From contig JACZXR010000134.1 of the NCBI GenBank assembly GCA_022571535.1, forward strand, positions 1 to 6,761: a stretch of 6,761 nucleotides of DNA, written 5' to 3'. Below are positions 5,523 through 6,761 of the stretch, one piece after another. The translations under genes were made by a program, and so were the position numbers. Source of the DNA: Deltaproteobacteria bacterium. GTDB taxonomy: Bacteria > Desulfobacterota > Binatia > UBA9968 > CAXXLF01. How positions within the stretch are numbered: position 1 is the first letter of the stretch; each line of letters opens with the position of its first letter. The notes below the pieces were generated by a model. The model ran no database searches. It was not told the origin of the DNA and worked only from the letters and a program-made list of their open reading frames with translations.

Positions 5523-5552
5523 TTGACTCCGTGAGTCATTGCCTCGTACAAT
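5523..5552 (+). promoter_or_regulatory. Sigma70-like promoter with a palindrome over the -35 box
   Basis: TTGACT (5523-5528) and TACAAT (5547-5552), each one mismatch from consensus, are separated by 18 nt. This is the best promoter match I found. Transcription would start near 5560 and read the gene at 5607. The dyad TGACTC/GAGTCA (5524-5529 and 5533-5538, 3-nt centre) overlaps the -35 box and could be an operator. Confidence 0.6.
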
Positions 5553-5606
5553 CCACATTGGGTCATGAGCGGGTCAAGCGCTTTGAATAGGAGGATTTAT
5601 CTAGGA

Positions 5607-6374
5607 ATGGGTAGACACATGCTTTTTTTCGCGGCCTTCCTCTTTCTTTTCCTTCAGGCGGCGGGAATTTCCTCGGGGCAGATGAGCAATGAAGTGCTGC
5701 GAGAAGCTGCCCGACTAGAAAAGCTGGCAACTTATGTGTGGGAGGGACTGCTGGAAGAGAGCAGATTTGGTTCTTCTGTGGACCAGAGGACGAAGCTGGC
5801 CCTTTTTAATTTTGTCAACGGAACACGCGCCTTGAAACTCAAGACGGAGAGTAGACGGGCGCGTGATGATGATCTGGCCGATTTCGCGGAGCTCCTCCAG
5901 CTTCAGTCTAGGGCCGTGGACAGCTCGCTAAGAAGTGTCAGGATTGCCAGAATAGTCATGCGGGATTGGGATGATGCCAAAGCGAGCCTCGACTTCCTGA
6001 CCCGCCTGGTAACCCGGACCAAGAGGCCCTCCCTGAGAGATGAAGATGCTGCTCGTAGTCGGGGCAACGTCAACAACCTTGGAATAGAGATCAGCGAGAT
6101 CCGATCTGTCGGGAACTTCTTCAAAAACGATTACCGCATCCGGGGGGTGATCTCGGGCCGCAATATCGTCTCTGCCGGGTTCTACTCCGAGGGGCGGTTA
6201 CTTAAACCCATCGCTGTTCGTCTGCACGACAGGAGTCTCAGCGAGACCGCTTTCTCGGTCCGCCTGGATCCTCCTGAGGGAGAGGTCAAAATCCGCGTCA
6301 TCGACAGCCAGGGATTTGTCCTGGAGAAACCCGTCGAACTCCCCGAGCGCGGACTTCTCCCGGGCCTCAGATAA
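5607..6374 (+). CDS. Hypothetical exported protein with helical N-terminal and beta-rich C-terminal parts
   Basis: I do not recognise this family. With ATG 5607 it is 255 residues. The N-terminus MGRHMLFFAAFLFLFLQAAG is a signal peptide: a short basic start, a hydrophobic core at residues 6-16, and probable cleavage around 20-24. Residues 27-140 are charged, helix-forming and rich in Arg/Asp/Leu, possibly coiled. Residues 157-246 alternate hydrophobic and polar residues with Gly/Asn turns (IRGVISGRNIVSAGFYSEG), suggesting a small beta-sandwich or Ig-like domain. There are no cysteines, so it is not a lipoprotein and has no disulfides. The start is uncertain: AGGAGG (5589-5594) is 12 nt from ATG 5607, a long spacer; ATG 5565 upstream and ATG 5619 downstream are in frame. 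The good promoter at 5523-5552 would start transcription near 5560. It is probably periplasmic or secreted; function unknown. Confidence 0.8.
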   Translation: MGRHMLFFAAFLFLFLQAAGISSGQMSNEVLREAARLEKLATYVWEGLLEESRFGSSVDQRTKLALFNFVNGTRALKLKTESRRARDDDLADFAELLQLQSRAVDSSLRSVRIARIVMRDWDDAKASLDFLTRLVTRTKRPSLRDEDAARSRGNVNNLGIEISEIRSVGNFFKNDYRIRGVISGRNIVSAGFYSEGRLLKPIAVRLHDRSLSETAFSVRLDPPEGEVKIRVIDSQGFVLEKPVELPERGLLPGLR

Positions 6375-6400
6375 ACGCACCTCTCTCCTGATCGCAGGGC

Positions 6401-6761
6401 ATGATCACAGATCAACTAGGAACGGGGATCGTTTACGCCCTGACCGCGGGTATCCTCTGGGGTATCGGTCCGATCTTGCTCAAGAAGGGGATGGCCCTCT
6501 CCAACGTGAGCACGGCGACCTTGACCATGCAGGTTATCTCGGTGTTAACCCTTTCCACTGTTTTGGGGTTCCGTGGAGGATTCGTTTTTTCAGATCTCTC
6601 TTTCGAGGCAATCTGGCCTTTCGTCGCGGCTGGGGCCGTAGGGGCGAGTTTTGGAAAAATATTCTACTACAAGGGCATCGACACCGTCGGCGCGTCAAAG
6701 TCCGTTTCGATCAAAAACAGTTCGCCGATCCTAACCACACTTTTGAGCGTCGTCATCCTCG
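6401..6761 (+). CDS. EamA/DMT-family transporter, N-terminal part (cut by window edge)
   Basis: One hundred and twenty codons are visible, then the window ends. The sequence has four hydrophobic segments, about residues 8-27, 41-58, 71-88 and 100-120, with the EamA hallmarks: an early LWGIGPILLKKG (19-30), a YYKGIDTVGASKSVSI stretch (89-104) and the NSSPILTTLL segment (107-116). The family has ten membrane helices in two EamA repeats and exports or exchanges metabolites or amino acids across the inner membrane; the substrate cannot be told. ATG 6401 is the first start after an in-frame TGA at 6389-6391, so a longer N-terminus is excluded. The ribosome binding site is weak (CAGGG just upstream). 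It lies 26 nt after the exported-protein gene and is probably co-transcribed with it. Confidence 0.85.
   Translation, partial: MITDQLGTGIVYALTAGILWGIGPILLKKGMALSNVSTATLTMQVISVLTLSTVLGFRGGFVFSDLSFEAIWPFVAAGAVGASFGKIFYYKGIDTVGASKSVSIKNSSPILTTLLSVVIL

Noticed and set aside
5210..5590. A 126-residue ORF across the RNA element
   Set aside because: It is read through helices of the structured RNA, with no recognisable domain and no good ribosome binding site. Its translation repeats that of the other copy only because the RNA repeats.

Overview
The window is a stretch of bacterial chromosome, apparently from an uncultured or environmental species. The genes have strong AGGAGG or GAGG ribosome binding sites, and none carries a recognisable taxon marker. 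The combination of an aerobic-type molybdenum hydroxylase, a probable selenoprotein and dispersed structured-RNA repeats would fit groups such as NC10, Rokubacteria or the former Deltaproteobacteria. That placement is a guess from gene content, not a demonstration.

Layout, left to right. (1) 1-297, minus strand: the N-terminal part of a carboxymuconolactone decarboxylase (CMD) family protein without a CxxC pair, cut by the window edge. (2) 298-737: no gene, but a GC-rich hairpin and a 129-nt truncated copy of a structured-RNA repeat (480-608). (3) 738-1289, minus strand: an AhpD-like/peroxidase-related protein of the CMD family. An in-frame UGA replaces the second cysteine of its redox motif, giving CSY-UGA, and a bacterial SECIS-like hairpin follows directly. 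I read it as one 183-residue selenoprotein, not two ORFs or a pseudogene. (4) 1290-1453: a divergent intergenic region with a sigma70-like promoter and two palindromes. (5) 1454-5151, plus strand: a tight operon of small, large and medium molybdenum hydroxylase subunits in the S-L-M order, with the AYRGAGR active-site signature of form II coxL-like enzymes. (6) 5152-5606: a fuller copy of the structured-RNA repeat (5215-5509), which I compare to HEARO/omega-RNA of IscB elements although no IscB gene is present, followed by a good promoter overlapped by a palindrome. (7) 5607-6374: an unrecognised exported protein. (8) 6401-6761: the N-terminal half-domain of an EamA/DMT transporter, cut by the window edge.

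How the genes fit together: the S-L-M genes encode a complete three-subunit oxidoreductase (iron-sulfur, Mo-cytosine-dinucleotide and FAD subunits) that would hydroxylate or oxidise an unknown substrate. The divergently transcribed selenoprotein is probably a thiol/selenol peroxidase-like or disulfide-active enzyme. A role in handling oxidants near the flavin/molybdenum enzyme is plausible but inferred only from proximity.

The two points that most merit a second look are the CxxU selenoprotein with its SECIS-like element, and the pair of orphan omega-RNA-like repeats, whose first stem shows compensatory base changes between copies.
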